Shown: positions 32,077 to 41,226, numbered from the stretch's first letter. The stretch: DNA of 64,000 nt from Candidatus Bathyarchaeota archaeon (GCA_014730055.1 WJIV01000067.1:1-64000); one strand, 5' to 3'. Made by a program: numbers and translations. Notes: generated from the letters alone by a model not told the origin.

Positions 32077-33101
32077 AAGAAATCACGCTTTAAAAAAGCA
32101 CTTAGCAATGTTTCAATTAAAAACATTTTATTATTTTTTATTTCTCTAAAAGTTTCACACTCAACCCAACAGCCGGGACAGCCCATTTTTGATATATTCT
32201 CTCGAACTTTATCTGCCCTTTTTGAGAACCAAAGATCTTGGAAAGAGGTATCACGGATATTTCCAATTCTATAATTTAATGCGATACAAGGATATAGATT
32301 TCCATAAGGGTCTAAGAAAAAAGATTTTGAACCCGCAGAGCATTTCACTGGTCTTCTCTTAGGATCTCTTAGAAACTGGGGGATACCTCGTAGAAAAGAT
32401 AAAAATGTGATCGACTTTTGCCATCCTTTACGTTTGATAGAGGACTTTGAGAGTGCATGGAGTACGTCTAATAGTTCTTGATTGTAGAGCGGTTTTTCTG
32501 TTATTCCATAATATATCTCACTGATATTCACTGGCCTCAAGCTAAAATCTGCATCATAATCTATAGCTAATTGATGGACTTTAAGAGCCTCATCAATATT
32601 GTATGGCGAGAGAGTAAATCCAACCGAAAGTGACAGATTAGAATATTCCCTCCTATAATTTGAGAGGATTTTTAAAGTTTCGAGTGATTTTTGATAACTT
32701 CCCTGTAGACCCCTCTGTTTATCATGTTCAGCATCAATACCATCTATAGATATGCTGATACCTAGTGACTTGACATCTTGAAGTATCCCCCCGACCATGC
32801 TATGGATCTTTTCAGGGATTAGACCATTCGTTGGTATCCAGATGAAGCACTTAGGTAGAATATCGTGGATGACTTTTGTTATATCTGGTAGGTCAGGTCT
32901 AAGAAACGGCTCCCCTCCAGTTAGTTGAATAGAGCTTACCTTTTTCAGAATGTCATAATTATTTCGAAAAAGAGATTCAATCTCGTGGAGAGATAATTCT
33001 GATTCATGATCGTTTTTCTTCCAGATATAGCAGTAGCTACAACGACTATTACACCTGTATGTTACTGCAAAGTTGGCTATCTGCGTCGGATAAATATCCA
33101 T
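32073..33101 (-). CDS. Radical SAM protein with SPASM-like C-terminal domain
   Basis: 342 residues. The N-terminal cluster motif is CNSRCSYCYIW (C-x3-C-x2-C) in the first strand, then the SAM-binding LTGGEPFLRPDL. The C-terminal part has CSAGSKSFFLDPYGNLYPC and a later CPGCWVEC, typical of a SPASM/twitch region with auxiliary iron-sulfur clusters. Members mature peptides or proteins or make cofactors (for example haem d1, PQQ or sactipeptides). No short precursor peptide gene is evident beside it. Substrate unknown. It converges on the parvulin gene. Confidence 0.88.
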   Translation of the reverse strand: MDIYPTQIANFAVTYRCNSRCSYCYIWKKNDHESELSLHEIESLFRNNYDILKKVSSIQLTGGEPFLRPDLPDITKVIHDILPKCFIWIPTNGLIPEKIHSMVGGILQDVKSLGISISIDGIDAEHDKQRGLQGSYQKSLETLKILSNYRREYSNLSLSVGFTLSPYNIDEALKVHQLAIDYDADFSLRPVNISEIYYGITEKPLYNQELLDVLHALSKSSIKRKGWQKSITFLSFLRGIPQFLRDPKRRPVKCSAGSKSFFLDPYGNLYPCIALNYRIGNIRDTSFQDLWFSKRADKVRENISKMGCPGCWVECETFREIKNNKMFLIETLLSAFLKRDFF

Positions 33102-33187
33102 TGAAAACCATTTTTCAAATAAATATTAAAGTTAATTGGTATTAGTCTACCTAAAAAGTGAAGAATACATACGAGGATACTAATAAC

Positions 33188-34312
33188 ATGGATATCAGTC
33201 AAATCCGAGAAGAATTTCCCGTACTTAAGGAATGGACCTATCTTGATAACGCGTTCGTGGGTTTAATGCCCAGACAGGTCAGAGAGGGGCATCTAGACTA
33301 TATCGATTCATGGTATAAATTCAAGACAAGAGGAGGTAACACAATTCTTCAGGACTGGCTGGAAAAAACCAGCCTTGTGAGGAGAATGGTTGCGGAATTT
33401 ATCAATGTAAAATCAAGGGAGATTGCATTTACTATGAATACTGGGGCAGGACTAAATATCATAATAAATGGTATTGATTGGGAGGAAGGGGATAATGTGG
33501 TTTTCCCGGAATGGGAGCATAACCCACTATTTACATATAAAACAAAGGAAAAAGGCGTTGAGCACAGGGCTGTGCCTGTTAAGGATGGAATCGTAGATAT
33601 ATCTGAGATGGAGAAGGCTATTGATGATAGGACAAAACTGGTTCAAGTTAGTCATGTTAGCTACGTTAATGGTTTTAGGTTTGACCTGAAGGAAATTGCT
33701 GAAATCTCTCATGGATATGGTGCTAAACTCTTGGTGGATGCCACTCAAGCTGTGGGTGCCATTCAAGTAGACTACGAGAGAGATAATGTTGACTTTGTTA
33801 GTGTCGCCCCATACAAGTATTTGATGGGCCCCACTGGGCTCGCATTCCTATATGTTAATGAGAGAAATTTACCCGAGTTAATCCCGGATAGAACTGGCTG
33901 GAAAAATCAGGCTTGGGAGGGAGATAATCCAGAGGATGAAGCTGACTTGGAGTCGGCTGAGAAGTTCGAATACGGGACATTAAATTTCGAGGGCATGTAT
34001 GCTTTAGAGAGGTCCCTGATCTTTTTGAACGAACTGGGTATAGAAAACATCGAGGAACGTGTTCTAAATCTATCTAATCATCTTTACGACAACGTTGTCG
34101 CTGAGGGTAAGGATATGTATACTGCAGATCCTCCTAACTCGCCGATTGTTAGCTACTATCAAAAGAATGCAGTTACAAAATCTTTACAACTGAAAAATCA
34201 AAAAATCAAGGTTACAGGAAGAGAGGCCCACGGAGGACACATGCGAGTTTCTGTTCATTTCTATAACACTGAAGATGATATTGACAGATTTATCAGGGAA
34301 ATAGGTCAGTAG
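33188..34312 (+). CDS. Class V aminotransferase (cysteine-desulfurase-like)
   Basis: 374-residue PLP enzyme, fold type I. MDISQIREEFPVL, YLDNAFVGLMP, FTMNTGAGLNIIINGI, DATQAVGA and the PLP lysine in VAPYKYLMGPTG (about residue 214) are visible. The C-terminal motif REAHGGHMRVSVHFYNTEDDID resembles isopenicillin-N-epimerase/CsdA-like members. No clear catalytic-cysteine loop of SufS/IscS type was seen, so a desulfurase role is uncertain. The ATG at 33188 is chosen since the family opens there and GAGG precedes it; a GTG ten codons upstream (33158) is possible. Confidence 0.85.
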   Translation: MDISQIREEFPVLKEWTYLDNAFVGLMPRQVREGHLDYIDSWYKFKTRGGNTILQDWLEKTSLVRRMVAEFINVKSREIAFTMNTGAGLNIIINGIDWEEGDNVVFPEWEHNPLFTYKTKEKGVEHRAVPVKDGIVDISEMEKAIDDRTKLVQVSHVSYVNGFRFDLKEIAEISHGYGAKLLVDATQAVGAIQVDYERDNVDFVSVAPYKYLMGPTGLAFLYVNERNLPELIPDRTGWKNQAWEGDNPEDEADLESAEKFEYGTLNFEGMYALERSLIFLNELGIENIEERVLNLSNHLYDNVVAEGKDMYTADPPNSPIVSYYQKNAVTKSLQLKNQKIKVTGREAHGGHMRVSVHFYNTEDDIDRFIREIGQ

Positions 34313-35052
34313 AGCTTTTTCCAGACCAGTAAGACAGCGATAGCAGCAGCCCCTGCCCCTGCAAAATAGGGGATCAAAGGGGTGTTTATCTGCTTCACAA
34401 GTATTCCAACAAGCGCCCAGATTAATACAAGATTATATCCCACATCGGCTCGGATCAGTATGTTAGCAAAAGATAACCCAATTGCGACAACTATAACGAA
34501 GACAGTCATATAGATAGCAGTCATTCCAACAGGAGGCCAACCTATACTTACAAGGTAAGCCGCAACGTTAGCTATCGGTGCTACTGTTATCCAGCCAAGG
34601 TATACACTGAAAGGGAGATGCACATATCTTTTGACTTCCTGCTCGACCTCTGATCTTCCAATATCAAGTCTTAGATATATTCCTATTAATGAAAATAGCA
34701 ACCCAAACATTACTAGAAGACTCAGTAGAAGATACTCATAATGCCAGAAGAATATCCAGACAGAGTTAAAAATACAACTTAGAGGAAAGAGCCAGCCAAC
34801 CTTCTTCACAAACCCCTTATCTTGATGTTTTGGCTGTAGCTGAAAAATTGTAAAAGCGCCCAGTAGCAGATAAATTACCAACCATATGCTGAATACGTAT
34901 GCTGCGGGTGTGAAGAGATTATAGTATTTGTCAGCAAGTTCCCCTGTTGTTATATTGTTCAAGGGTAAGGAATTAGCCAAGGTATTAACTACTATTACCA
35001 TGAGGAAGCCAACTGCATTGACTATGTTGATTAAATCGACTTTTTTGTACAT
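34306..35052 (-). CDS. Tryptophan-rich sensory-like membrane protein (extended TspO/MBR group)
   Basis: 248-residue integral membrane protein with about eight hydrophobic segments. VNTLANSLPLNNITTGELADKYYNLFTPA (shown as NTLANSLPLNNITTGE and YYNLFTPA), AYVFSIWLVIYLLLGAF and NSVWIFFWHYEYLLLS recall the tryptophan-rich TspO/MBR-related proteins of bacteria, which are longer than true TspO. Ligand and function are unknown. Its last 7 bases overlap the convergent aminotransferase gene. Confidence 0.7.
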   Translation of the reverse strand: MYKKVDLINIVNAVGFLMVIVVNTLANSLPLNNITTGELADKYYNLFTPAAYVFSIWLVIYLLLGAFTIFQLQPKHQDKGFVKKVGWLFPLSCIFNSVWIFFWHYEYLLLSLLVMFGLLFSLIGIYLRLDIGRSEVEQEVKRYVHLPFSVYLGWITVAPIANVAAYLVSIGWPPVGMTAIYMTVFVIVVAIGLSFANILIRADVGYNLVLIWALVGILVKQINTPLIPYFAGAGAAAIAVLLVWKKLY

Positions 35053-35123
35053 GGATATTTGTTTTACTTGATCAAAGATAAAACTGATGGAATCAAAGGT
35101 GCATAAAACAACACTTCAAACTA

Positions 35124-35169
35124 CATATTTTTACAAAAATAATAAAAAAGGGCACGTATAGAGGTGGGT
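35124..35169 (+). promoter_or_regulatory. guaA promoter and Shine-Dalgarno
   Basis: A TATA-like CATATTTTTAC at 35124-35134 and GAGGTG at 35161-35166, four bases before the ATG at 35171. The expected transcription start near 35155 gives a short leader holding a full-strength ribosome site. Confidence 0.5.
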
Positions 35170-35170
35170 A

Positions 35171-36724
35171 ATGAAACAAATCCTTCCTGACGGCATTGTT
35201 ATTCTTGACTATGGGGGGCAATACTGTCATTTAATAGCTCGCAGGGTCCGTGAGAATAATGTTTACAGTGAGATACTTCCAAGTGATGCAACTGCTGAAG
35301 ATATACAAAAATTGTCAAGAGTCATGATAACTAGAGGGATTATACTATCAGGTAGTCCCCATAGCGTAAATAGAAAAGACGCACCAAAACTTGATGAGAG
35401 TATACTGGAGCTTGATCTACCCATACTTGGACTTTGCTATGGCCTGCAACTTTTGGCAGATATCTATGGTGGTGAGCTCCGTAAAGGTAGAGTGAGAGAG
35501 TATGGGATTACTTATGTGAGTATCGATTCAGCAGAAGGTGTGCTTGAAGGAATGAAGGATATTGAGCAGGTCTGGATGAGCCACGGCGATACCGTATTTA
35601 AATCACCTGAGAGCTTTGATGTTTTAGCACATACTGAGGCCTGCCCGGTAGCTGCCATGAAGCATAAAGAAAAGCAGATATTTGGGCTTCAGTGGCACCC
35701 GGAAGTTATTCATACCAAACGTGGGAAGGAGATGCTAAAAAATTTCATTTTTAACATCTGTAAATGTAACCCTAACTGGAAGCCTCTAGATACAATTGAT
35801 GAATCAGTAGCCAAGATTAAGGAGATAGTTAGGGATAAACATGCAATTATTGCTCTAAGTGGGGGTGTTGATAGCAGTGTGGCGGCTGCTCTTGCGGGTA
35901 TAGCACTCGGTGAGAACCTTGTGGCGGTTCATGTAGATCATGGATTAATGAGAATGAATGAATCCCAAGAGGTTGAGAGTGCATTCAAGGATAGGGGATT
36001 AGATCTCGTAATAGTTAATGCTCAAGATAGGTTCCTAGATAGATTAAGGGGTATTACAGACCCAGAGGAAAAAAGGAAGATAATAGGAGAGGAGTTCATC
36101 AGGGTATTTGAGGAAGAAGCCCATAAGATTGGGGCTGAATACTTAATTCAAGGGACAATTTACCCAGATAGAATTGAGTCAGGAATAACCAAAGACAGCG
36201 ACACGATAAAGACACATCATAATGTAGGAGGTCTACCACTCAACATGGATTTCAAGGAGGTTATCGACCCCCTACAAGACCTGTATAAAGATGAAGTGAG
36301 AGCCCTCGGTAACAAGCTAGGACTCCCAGAAGAGCTGGTCTTAAGGCAGCCATTTCCTGGGCCTGGATTAGCTGTTAGACTGATAGGTGAGATATCACCG
36401 GATAAACTAGAGATACTTAGAAGAGCTGACTTGATAGTAACTCAAGAAATTGAGAGCCTACCCCGCAGTAGAGACTTATGGCAGTATTTTGCCGTACTTA
36501 CAAACACGAAGAGTACTGGAGTAAAAGGGGATGAGAGGGCATACGGTTGGACAATGGCAATTCGGGTTGTTGAGAGTGTTGATGCAATGACAGCTAACTT
36601 CAGTAAACTACCTTGGGAGGCTCTTGAGAAGATAAGCAATCGGATCGGAAACGAGATACCTGAGGTCACGAGGGTTGTATATGACGTAACCCATAAACCT
36701 CCTGCCACCATTGAATGGGAGTAG
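35171..36724 (+). CDS. guaA: GMP synthase (glutamine-hydrolysing), fused form
   Basis: 517 residues; converts XMP to GMP with ATP and glutamine. The N-terminal amidotransferase domain has C89 (GLCYGLQLL) with H176 and E178 (LQWHPEV). The ATP-pyrophosphatase domain has the P-loop SGGVDSS (230-236). The C-terminal dimerisation domain ends VTHKPPATIEWE. Many archaea, especially euryarchaea, encode the amidotransferase and synthetase as separate genes; here both are one polypeptide as in bacteria. It overlaps no gene and archease follows 7 bases after the stop. Confidence 0.97.
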   Translation: MKQILPDGIVILDYGGQYCHLIARRVRENNVYSEILPSDATAEDIQKLSRVMITRGIILSGSPHSVNRKDAPKLDESILELDLPILGLCYGLQLLADIYGGELRKGRVREYGITYVSIDSAEGVLEGMKDIEQVWMSHGDTVFKSPESFDVLAHTEACPVAAMKHKEKQIFGLQWHPEVIHTKRGKEMLKNFIFNICKCNPNWKPLDTIDESVAKIKEIVRDKHAIIALSGGVDSSVAAALAGIALGENLVAVHVDHGLMRMNESQEVESAFKDRGLDLVIVNAQDRFLDRLRGITDPEEKRKIIGEEFIRVFEEEAHKIGAEYLIQGTIYPDRIESGITKDSDTIKTHHNVGGLPLNMDFKEVIDPLQDLYKDEVRALGNKLGLPEELVLRQPFPGPGLAVRLIGEISPDKLEILRRADLIVTQEIESLPRSRDLWQYFAVLTNTKSTGVKGDERAYGWTMAIRVVESVDAMTANFSKLPWEALEKISNRIGNEIPEVTRVVYDVTHKPPATIEWE

Positions 36725-36731
36725 AGGATGT

Positions 36732-37154
36732 ATGTCTTTCACTTATCCTGAAGGAGGTCCAACGGCTGATTTACTTATCGAGGCCACAGGGAAAACGCTA
36801 GGGGAGGCATTCGCTAATATCGCTTTAGGGATGTTTAATGTCATCACCCCAATAGGTGAGATTGCTGAAGAACAGGAATTTGAATTGGTAGCAGAAGGCA
36901 GAGATCTGGACAGCCTGTTATTCAATTTAATGGACGAGTTCCTTTTCATTCACGATACAGAGCACTTGGTTCCCCACTATATCGATATACAGGTTGATAT
37001 GAAAAACCTGAGAGCATTCGCTAAATGCGCTGGGGAAAAATTCAGCAGAGAGACCCATGAAGTGGGGATATCTGTAAAAGCCGTAACATACCACAAGATG
37101 AAGATTGTCGAAACAGATGGGCAGTGGTTTGTGCGGATCGTCTTCGATACTTAA
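36732..37154 (+). CDS. Archease (RtcB cofactor)
   Basis: 140-residue archease, which helps the RNA ligase RtcB react with GTP during tRNA splicing and repair. TADLLIEATGKTLGEAFANIALGMF has the conserved Asp near the start, and the family calcium-site Asp/His cluster is present in LLFNLMDEFLFIHDTE. The C terminus holds VKAVTYHKMKI and VRIVFDT. The ATG at 36732 has GAGG five bases upstream and follows guaA closely; a more distal in-frame start overlapping guaA lacks family support. No rtcB is in the window. Confidence 0.93.
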   Translation: MSFTYPEGGPTADLLIEATGKTLGEAFANIALGMFNVITPIGEIAEEQEFELVAEGRDLDSLLFNLMDEFLFIHDTEHLVPHYIDIQVDMKNLRAFAKCAGEKFSRETHEVGISVKAVTYHKMKIVETDGQWFVRIVFDT

Positions 37155-37212
37155 CACCTACATTAAAATACGAATTGTTTGAGCATTCATATCGTGGTTT
37201 TTTGACCGGTTC

Positions 37213-37264
37213 CCAATATTTTTATGCTACACTTACCCATATGAATAACAAATTCTGGTGAATA
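37213..37264 (+). promoter_or_regulatory. Promoter and ribosome site of the ferredoxin-AOR operon
   Basis: AATATTTTTATGC near 37215-37227 is a TATA-type element; transcription should start near 37248. GGTGA at 37257-37261 then lies five bases before the ATG at 37267 and decides that start over the overlapping GTG. Confidence 0.5.
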
Positions 37265-37266
37265 CA

Positions 37267-37791
37267 ATGGTAAAACCAATTTGGATAGCACGTGATTTTT
37301 CGTCCTGCTCAGGGTGCAGGCGCTGCGAACTAGCATGCAGCATGTACCACGAGGGATGGATGTGGCCTGAAGCTTCGAGGGTAAGGGTATTCATGCCCTT
37401 CCCAGGCGTAGAGGTACCTCACCTCTGTGCTCAATGCCAGGACTATCCATGCGTGAACACGTGCCCAGTAGATGCCCTTTCAGTAGACCCAAACACAGAC
37501 GCAGTAATCACCGACAGGGAGAAATGTATCAGCTGTGGGCAGTGCATAACAGCCTGCCCAGGCGACGTACCCTACCTTCACCCGAAGGACAACAAAGCCA
37601 CAATATGTGACCTCTGTGGCGGTGACCCAAAGTGCGTCGAGGTTTGTACTGAGGCGGGCTATAACTGCTTGACGATCGTACATGAGGGACCCAATATACA
37701 CAGAAAGCTGCACAGCAGGGATCCAGTGGAAACCGCGAAGGACCTCGCTGTCAAGATGTTCGGTGAGAAAGGAGAGGAGGTTATAGAGTAA
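37267..37791 (+). CDS. Four-cluster ferredoxin subunit of aldehyde oxidoreductase (AorA-like)
   Basis: 174-residue electron-transfer protein with four Cys groups, enough for four [4Fe-4S] clusters: CSGCRRCELAC, CAQCQDYPCVNTC, CISCGQCITAC and CDLCGGDPKCVEVC. This is the DmsB/HycB-type arrangement and matches the small iron-sulfur subunits that accompany tungsten aldehyde oxidoreductases. Its stop overlaps the AOR start by one base (TAATG), so the two are made together. It should take electrons from the AOR catalytic subunit to an external acceptor, probably ferredoxin. No flavin subunit gene (AorC type) is adjacent. Confidence 0.92.
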   Translation: MVKPIWIARDFSSCSGCRRCELACSMYHEGWMWPEASRVRVFMPFPGVEVPHLCAQCQDYPCVNTCPVDALSVDPNTDAVITDREKCISCGQCITACPGDVPYLHPKDNKATICDLCGGDPKCVEVCTEAGYNCLTIVHEGPNIHRKLHSRDPVETAKDLAVKMFGEKGEEVIE

Positions 37792-39656
37792 TGCCTGGTG
37801 GATACGCAGGAAAATGGCTAGACATAGACTTAAGCAAGGATAAGATAGAGGAAGTAGAATATAGCGACAAAATCCTAAAACAGTACTTCGGAGGCAGAGG
37901 ACTAGCAGCAAAGGTGCTCTGGGACAAAGTGGGAGATAAATACAGGGAATTAGATGCCCTTGATCCTGAATCTCCCTTAATGGTCTTCACAGGACCTATG
38001 ACCGGAATTTACCCTGGCTCCAGGATATGCGTAAGCGGTAAGAGCCCCGTCAGCAACGGTACAGTGGGCAGTACTGCTGCAACAGAGTTCGCCAATGAAA
38101 TCAAACAAGCTGGATACGACGGCGTAACCTTTACTGGAAAATCGGATGACCCAGTATACCTACTAATAACGGATGAAGGAGCCGAATTAAGGAAGGCTGA
38201 TCATCTCTGGGGCCTTGACGGAGAGAAGACACTTATAAAACTAAACAAGGAAGTAACGGATGAGCTCAAAAAGCGCAAGCCAGGTATAGGACTCTGGAAA
38301 GAACCCGGTTTCATATATATTGGCCCTGCAGGAGAGAACCTTGTCCGAAATGCAGCTGTGATGACCAAGATATGCCATGCAGCTGGATATGGCGGATACG
38401 GCAGCCTGATGGGAAGTAAGAATCTAAAAGCTGTTGTCGCTAAGGGAAGAGGTCCTCTACCTAGAGTGGATGCCCCAGAAGCTACTAAACTTCTCTGGAG
38501 AAAGGCACATGACCACTTAATGCAAAGGACCCCAATGAGAAGACAAGGAACAGGCTACGCTGGATACAGTGTCGGAGCTGAGACCAGTAGTGAGCCAATA
38601 AGGAACTGGCAGGAGGAGTGGCACGACGAGAAGAGCTTTGGAGGCCCCATGTTCGAGAACAAATTCTGGGTCAAGAAGAAATGGGCAGACTTCAACTGCA
38701 CCACAAACTGCATGAAGGTAAGCTGTATACTAAATGGCCCCTGGAAAGGAGACATCACAGACATGCCAGACTACGAGCTACAAGCATACTGTGGTACAAA
38801 CTTCGGAATATTCGACCCAGAAGCCAACGTACATCTCAGCGCTCTGGTAGACCAACTGGGCCATAGCGGAATAAACGGCCCCAATACAGCAGCTTATGCT
38901 GTGGAACTACATCAGAGGGGAATACTAAGTGACGAAGACTTTGGTTTCAAGCCCGAGTGGGGTGATCCAGAGACCTTCGACAAGATTTTGAGGATGATGG
39001 CTAACAGGGAAAAGATCGGTGATGTACTGGCAGAAGGGACATACAGAGCTGCCTTGAAGATCGCTGAAATGAAGGGATTAAAACCAGAGGATACAATGAA
39101 GTACGCAGTTCATGTAAAGGGAATTGAGATTGGCGCCCACGGGACACGAAGCGACGCTGATTACACCCATGATATAAGCTATGCTGCAAACGTTCAAGGA
39201 GGAGACCACACAAGCACAGCCGTCGACGGCTACAATGATATGAGTGGCGCAGTCTTCACAGACAGCGCAGTATTCTGCAACTTCTGTTACTATGGCGTTC
39301 CTCAGGAACTCGTCTTTGATATGGCCAAATCTATCACAGGCTTCGATATCGATTTAACAAAGTGGAGAAGCGAGACGGGTCCAAGGATTGTGACTTTACA
39401 GCGCGTGTTCCTTATGATGGGAGGGCCTGATATAATTTGGGAACCTATCAAAGATGATGATAATCCCCCTAGATTCTATGAGCCCCTGCCAAGTGGCCCC
39501 TTCAAGGGAAAGACAACAGATAAGGAGCTTGTTGACGAGAAACTGCAGGCGTACTTCGACACCCTTGGATGGGACGAAAAGGGAATACCAACCAAGGAAA
39601 CTCTAAGGAAGCTGGACCTTGGATTCCTTGAAAAAGCAGTTAATAAACTACCCTAA
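37791..39656 (+). CDS. aor: Tungsten-containing aldehyde:ferredoxin oxidoreductase family protein
   Basis: 621-residue AOR-family enzyme, oxidising an aldehyde to the acid with a tungsten-bispterin site; cytosolic. N-terminal family motif GGYAGKWLDIDLS, FGGRGLAAKVLW, GPMTGIYPGSRICVSGKSP with pterin-binding residues, and GSLMGSKNLKAV. Cluster cysteines appear as CTTNCMKVSC (about residues 303-312) with a distal CNFC (about 500). The length is typical (about 600-630). In peptide fermenters these enzymes burn aldehydes formed from 2-keto acids, which fits the peptidases here; the exact substrate is unknown. Confidence 0.95.
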   Translation: MPGGYAGKWLDIDLSKDKIEEVEYSDKILKQYFGGRGLAAKVLWDKVGDKYRELDALDPESPLMVFTGPMTGIYPGSRICVSGKSPVSNGTVGSTAATEFANEIKQAGYDGVTFTGKSDDPVYLLITDEGAELRKADHLWGLDGEKTLIKLNKEVTDELKKRKPGIGLWKEPGFIYIGPAGENLVRNAAVMTKICHAAGYGGYGSLMGSKNLKAVVAKGRGPLPRVDAPEATKLLWRKAHDHLMQRTPMRRQGTGYAGYSVGAETSSEPIRNWQEEWHDEKSFGGPMFENKFWVKKKWADFNCTTNCMKVSCILNGPWKGDITDMPDYELQAYCGTNFGIFDPEANVHLSALVDQLGHSGINGPNTAAYAVELHQRGILSDEDFGFKPEWGDPETFDKILRMMANREKIGDVLAEGTYRAALKIAEMKGLKPEDTMKYAVHVKGIEIGAHGTRSDADYTHDISYAANVQGGDHTSTAVDGYNDMSGAVFTDSAVFCNFCYYGVPQELVFDMAKSITGFDIDLTKWRSETGPRIVTLQRVFLMMGGPDIIWEPIKDDDNPPRFYEPLPSGPFKGKTTDKELVDEKLQAYFDTLGWDEKGIPTKETLRKLDLGFLEKAVNKLP

Positions 39657-39667
39657 TCTATAAACCA

Positions 39668-39673
39668 TTTTTT
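39668..39673 (+). terminator. Poly-T terminator after the AOR gene
   Basis: Six T on the coding strand 11 bases after the stop in an AT-rich spacer. Confidence 0.35.
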
Positions 39674-39775
39674 CTATTAATTTAATATCTTAAATATAGC
39701 ATATTATTTTGATATATAGTTTAGGCATCAAAATAAGAACTTTAAAAAGTGATAAATCCATAGTATATACTGAAA

Positions 39776-40012
39776 ATGCAATTACAAGACATCAGTATCA
39801 GAGAAGCTAAAGAAATGATTCTTGAAAGGCTTGATGAAAAAGTTGAGAAAGGAAATGTACCAAGGGTACGTTTCAAAAACCTCTACAAGAAGCATAAAGA
39901 ATGGAGTCCAATATTCTTCCAAGCAGGTCAGACATTGGAAGAAGAAAGAGAAGACATAGAATTTGGAATAAGACACGGCTACCATCACGTAGAACTAGTG
40001 GAAAATAACTAG
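39776..40012 (+). CDS. Small hypothetical protein
   Basis: 78-residue charged, helical protein, not recognised. LQDISIREAKEMILERLDEKV is an amphipathic helix, and the second half contains WSPIFFQAGQTLEEEREDIEFGI and a HGYHHVE end with three His. It has a TATA-like TTTAAAAAG at 39741-39749 placed so that transcription starts within a few bases of the ATG (likely leaderless). It is separate from the AOR operon by its own promoter. Confidence 0.65.
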   Translation: MQLQDISIREAKEMILERLDEKVEKGNVPRVRFKNLYKKHKEWSPIFFQAGQTLEEEREDIEFGIRHGYHHVELVENN

Positions 40013-40041
40013 ATTAAATTTATTTAAAAATAGTTTTAAAA

Positions 40042-40794
40042 TCAGACTCCTATACAAGGAGCCAAGTAGTAAACAAGCCTGCCCTGGGGAATCTCAAAAT
40101 CCATTTTTATTGGCATATCCGTACTTAATTCTAGAGTGGCCACCTCGCTATTAGCACCGGCGGCATTGGCTATGTCTTGAAGATAGCTCAAGGTAAAAGT
40201 AGCACTACTATCCTCATCTATTTTTAGTTCAAGCAGATCATCACTATCTTTCGCCCACTCGCTAAAGCTGCTACCCATATCACCCTCGGCATTAATCTTG
40301 AAAACAGAGTCCTCTACCTCAAGCTTAACGTGCTCAGATACTAGGTTGGCGTCCCTTATTGCCATCCTAAGTGCGTCGGTTGTGAGTCTCGCTTTAGCCT
40401 TGAAGAAGATCTTAGGTTGTGGAACTTCCTCATCTAGGGGCTCGAGGATCGGCATCTCGAATCTCCTCTGGTGTCCCCCACGCTTACAATGGATTACTAG
40501 GCGAGCTTTCTCTTCGTTTAAGACTATACGAACTTCCTCATCCCTGTCAACCCTATCAAGAAAGCGGAGGAATTCCTTGATATTGATGCTGAGCTTTGGT
40601 TCTCCCTCTGACTTGTAGCTATCGAAGAAGCCACTGGGCAACTCGAAATCTACCATAGCGACGTGGCTGGGGTCCATTGCCAAGAGTTTTAACTGAGCCT
40701 CATTCATGGTGAATGTACCTTCTTCTACAATCACACTCAGAGCCTTCACCAAGTTCCTGAATGGGTCTATCCGTGATACTTCTACTTCAAACAA
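40042..40794 (-). CDS. pcn: DNA polymerase sliding clamp PCNA
   Basis: 250-residue sliding clamp, a trimeric ring that tethers polymerases, FEN1 and ligase to DNA. Two repeated clamp folds are visible: residues 1-120 with LLAMDPSHVAMVDFELP and SINIKEFLRFLDR, then LTTDALRMAIRDANLVSEHV and the C-terminal GRLVYYLAP. The interdomain loop is around 118-128 (EPLDEEVPQP). Last gene of the long minus-strand array, 71 bases after TFS. FEN1 and ligase in this window carry PCNA-binding motifs. Confidence 0.96.
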   Translation of the reverse strand: MFEVEVSRIDPFRNLVKALSVIVEEGTFTMNEAQLKLLAMDPSHVAMVDFELPSGFFDSYKSEGEPKLSINIKEFLRFLDRVDRDEEVRIVLNEEKARLVIHCKRGGHQRRFEMPILEPLDEEVPQPKIFFKAKARLTTDALRMAIRDANLVSEHVKLEVEDSVFKINAEGDMGSSFSEWAKDSDDLLELKIDEDSSATFTLSYLQDIANAAGANSEVATLELSTDMPIKMDFEIPQGRLVYYLAPCIGV

Positions 40795-40865
40795 TGCTAT
40801 TTTCCTCTAATACTATGACTGTGATGCTGTCAAATAGTTGGATCTAAGTAATAAAAGTGATTGCT

Positions 40866-41186
40866 TTAGCTATAGTCTCTCCAAGTGTGACCACATTTAG
40901 TGCATCTGTAGAACTGGGTAGTGGACTCGTCTATTCCCCTAGTCTGGACCATCCACCAGTAGGCCTCCTGGTTCCCACACTTGGGACAGACTTCTTTAGT
41001 CTTGGGCATGGTACTTAAGTCCCTTTCCTTCTCACCCACTACTATGATCTTCTCACTCTTCTGCGTGCGGTTAATAGTCCTGCTCTCTTCCAGAGGCTCC
41101 TCCCACCCGCATTTGGGACATACATAACAACGCTTCTCACTGTCTGCCTGACAAAATGCTCCGCACTCTGGACAAAATTTCAACAA
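40866..41186 (-). CDS. tfs: Transcription cleavage factor TFS
   Basis: 106-residue TFS/TFIIS-like factor that rescues backtracked RNA polymerase. An N-terminal zinc ribbon (FCPECGAFCQ ... CYVCPKCGW) and a C-terminal ribbon (CPKCGNQEAYWW ... YRCTKCGHTW) are present. The catalytic acidic loop is intact (RGIDESTTQFYRC; canonical D-E pair), which distinguishes active cleavage factors from inhibitory paralogues. Lies between DUF99 and PCNA genes. Confidence 0.95.
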   Translation of the reverse strand: MLKFCPECGAFCQADSEKRCYVCPKCGWEEPLEESRTINRTQKSEKIIVVGEKERDLSTMPKTKEVCPKCGNQEAYWWMVQTRGIDESTTQFYRCTKCGHTWRDYS

Positions 41187-41226
41187 ATCTCCTCCATTAG
41201 TAAAATACCCCCTTCTCCTGATATTT

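Noticed and set aside
37480..37911. 143-codon minus-strand frame across the ferredoxin/AOR junction
   Set aside because: Antisense to two clear coding sequences, composition of a shadow frame.
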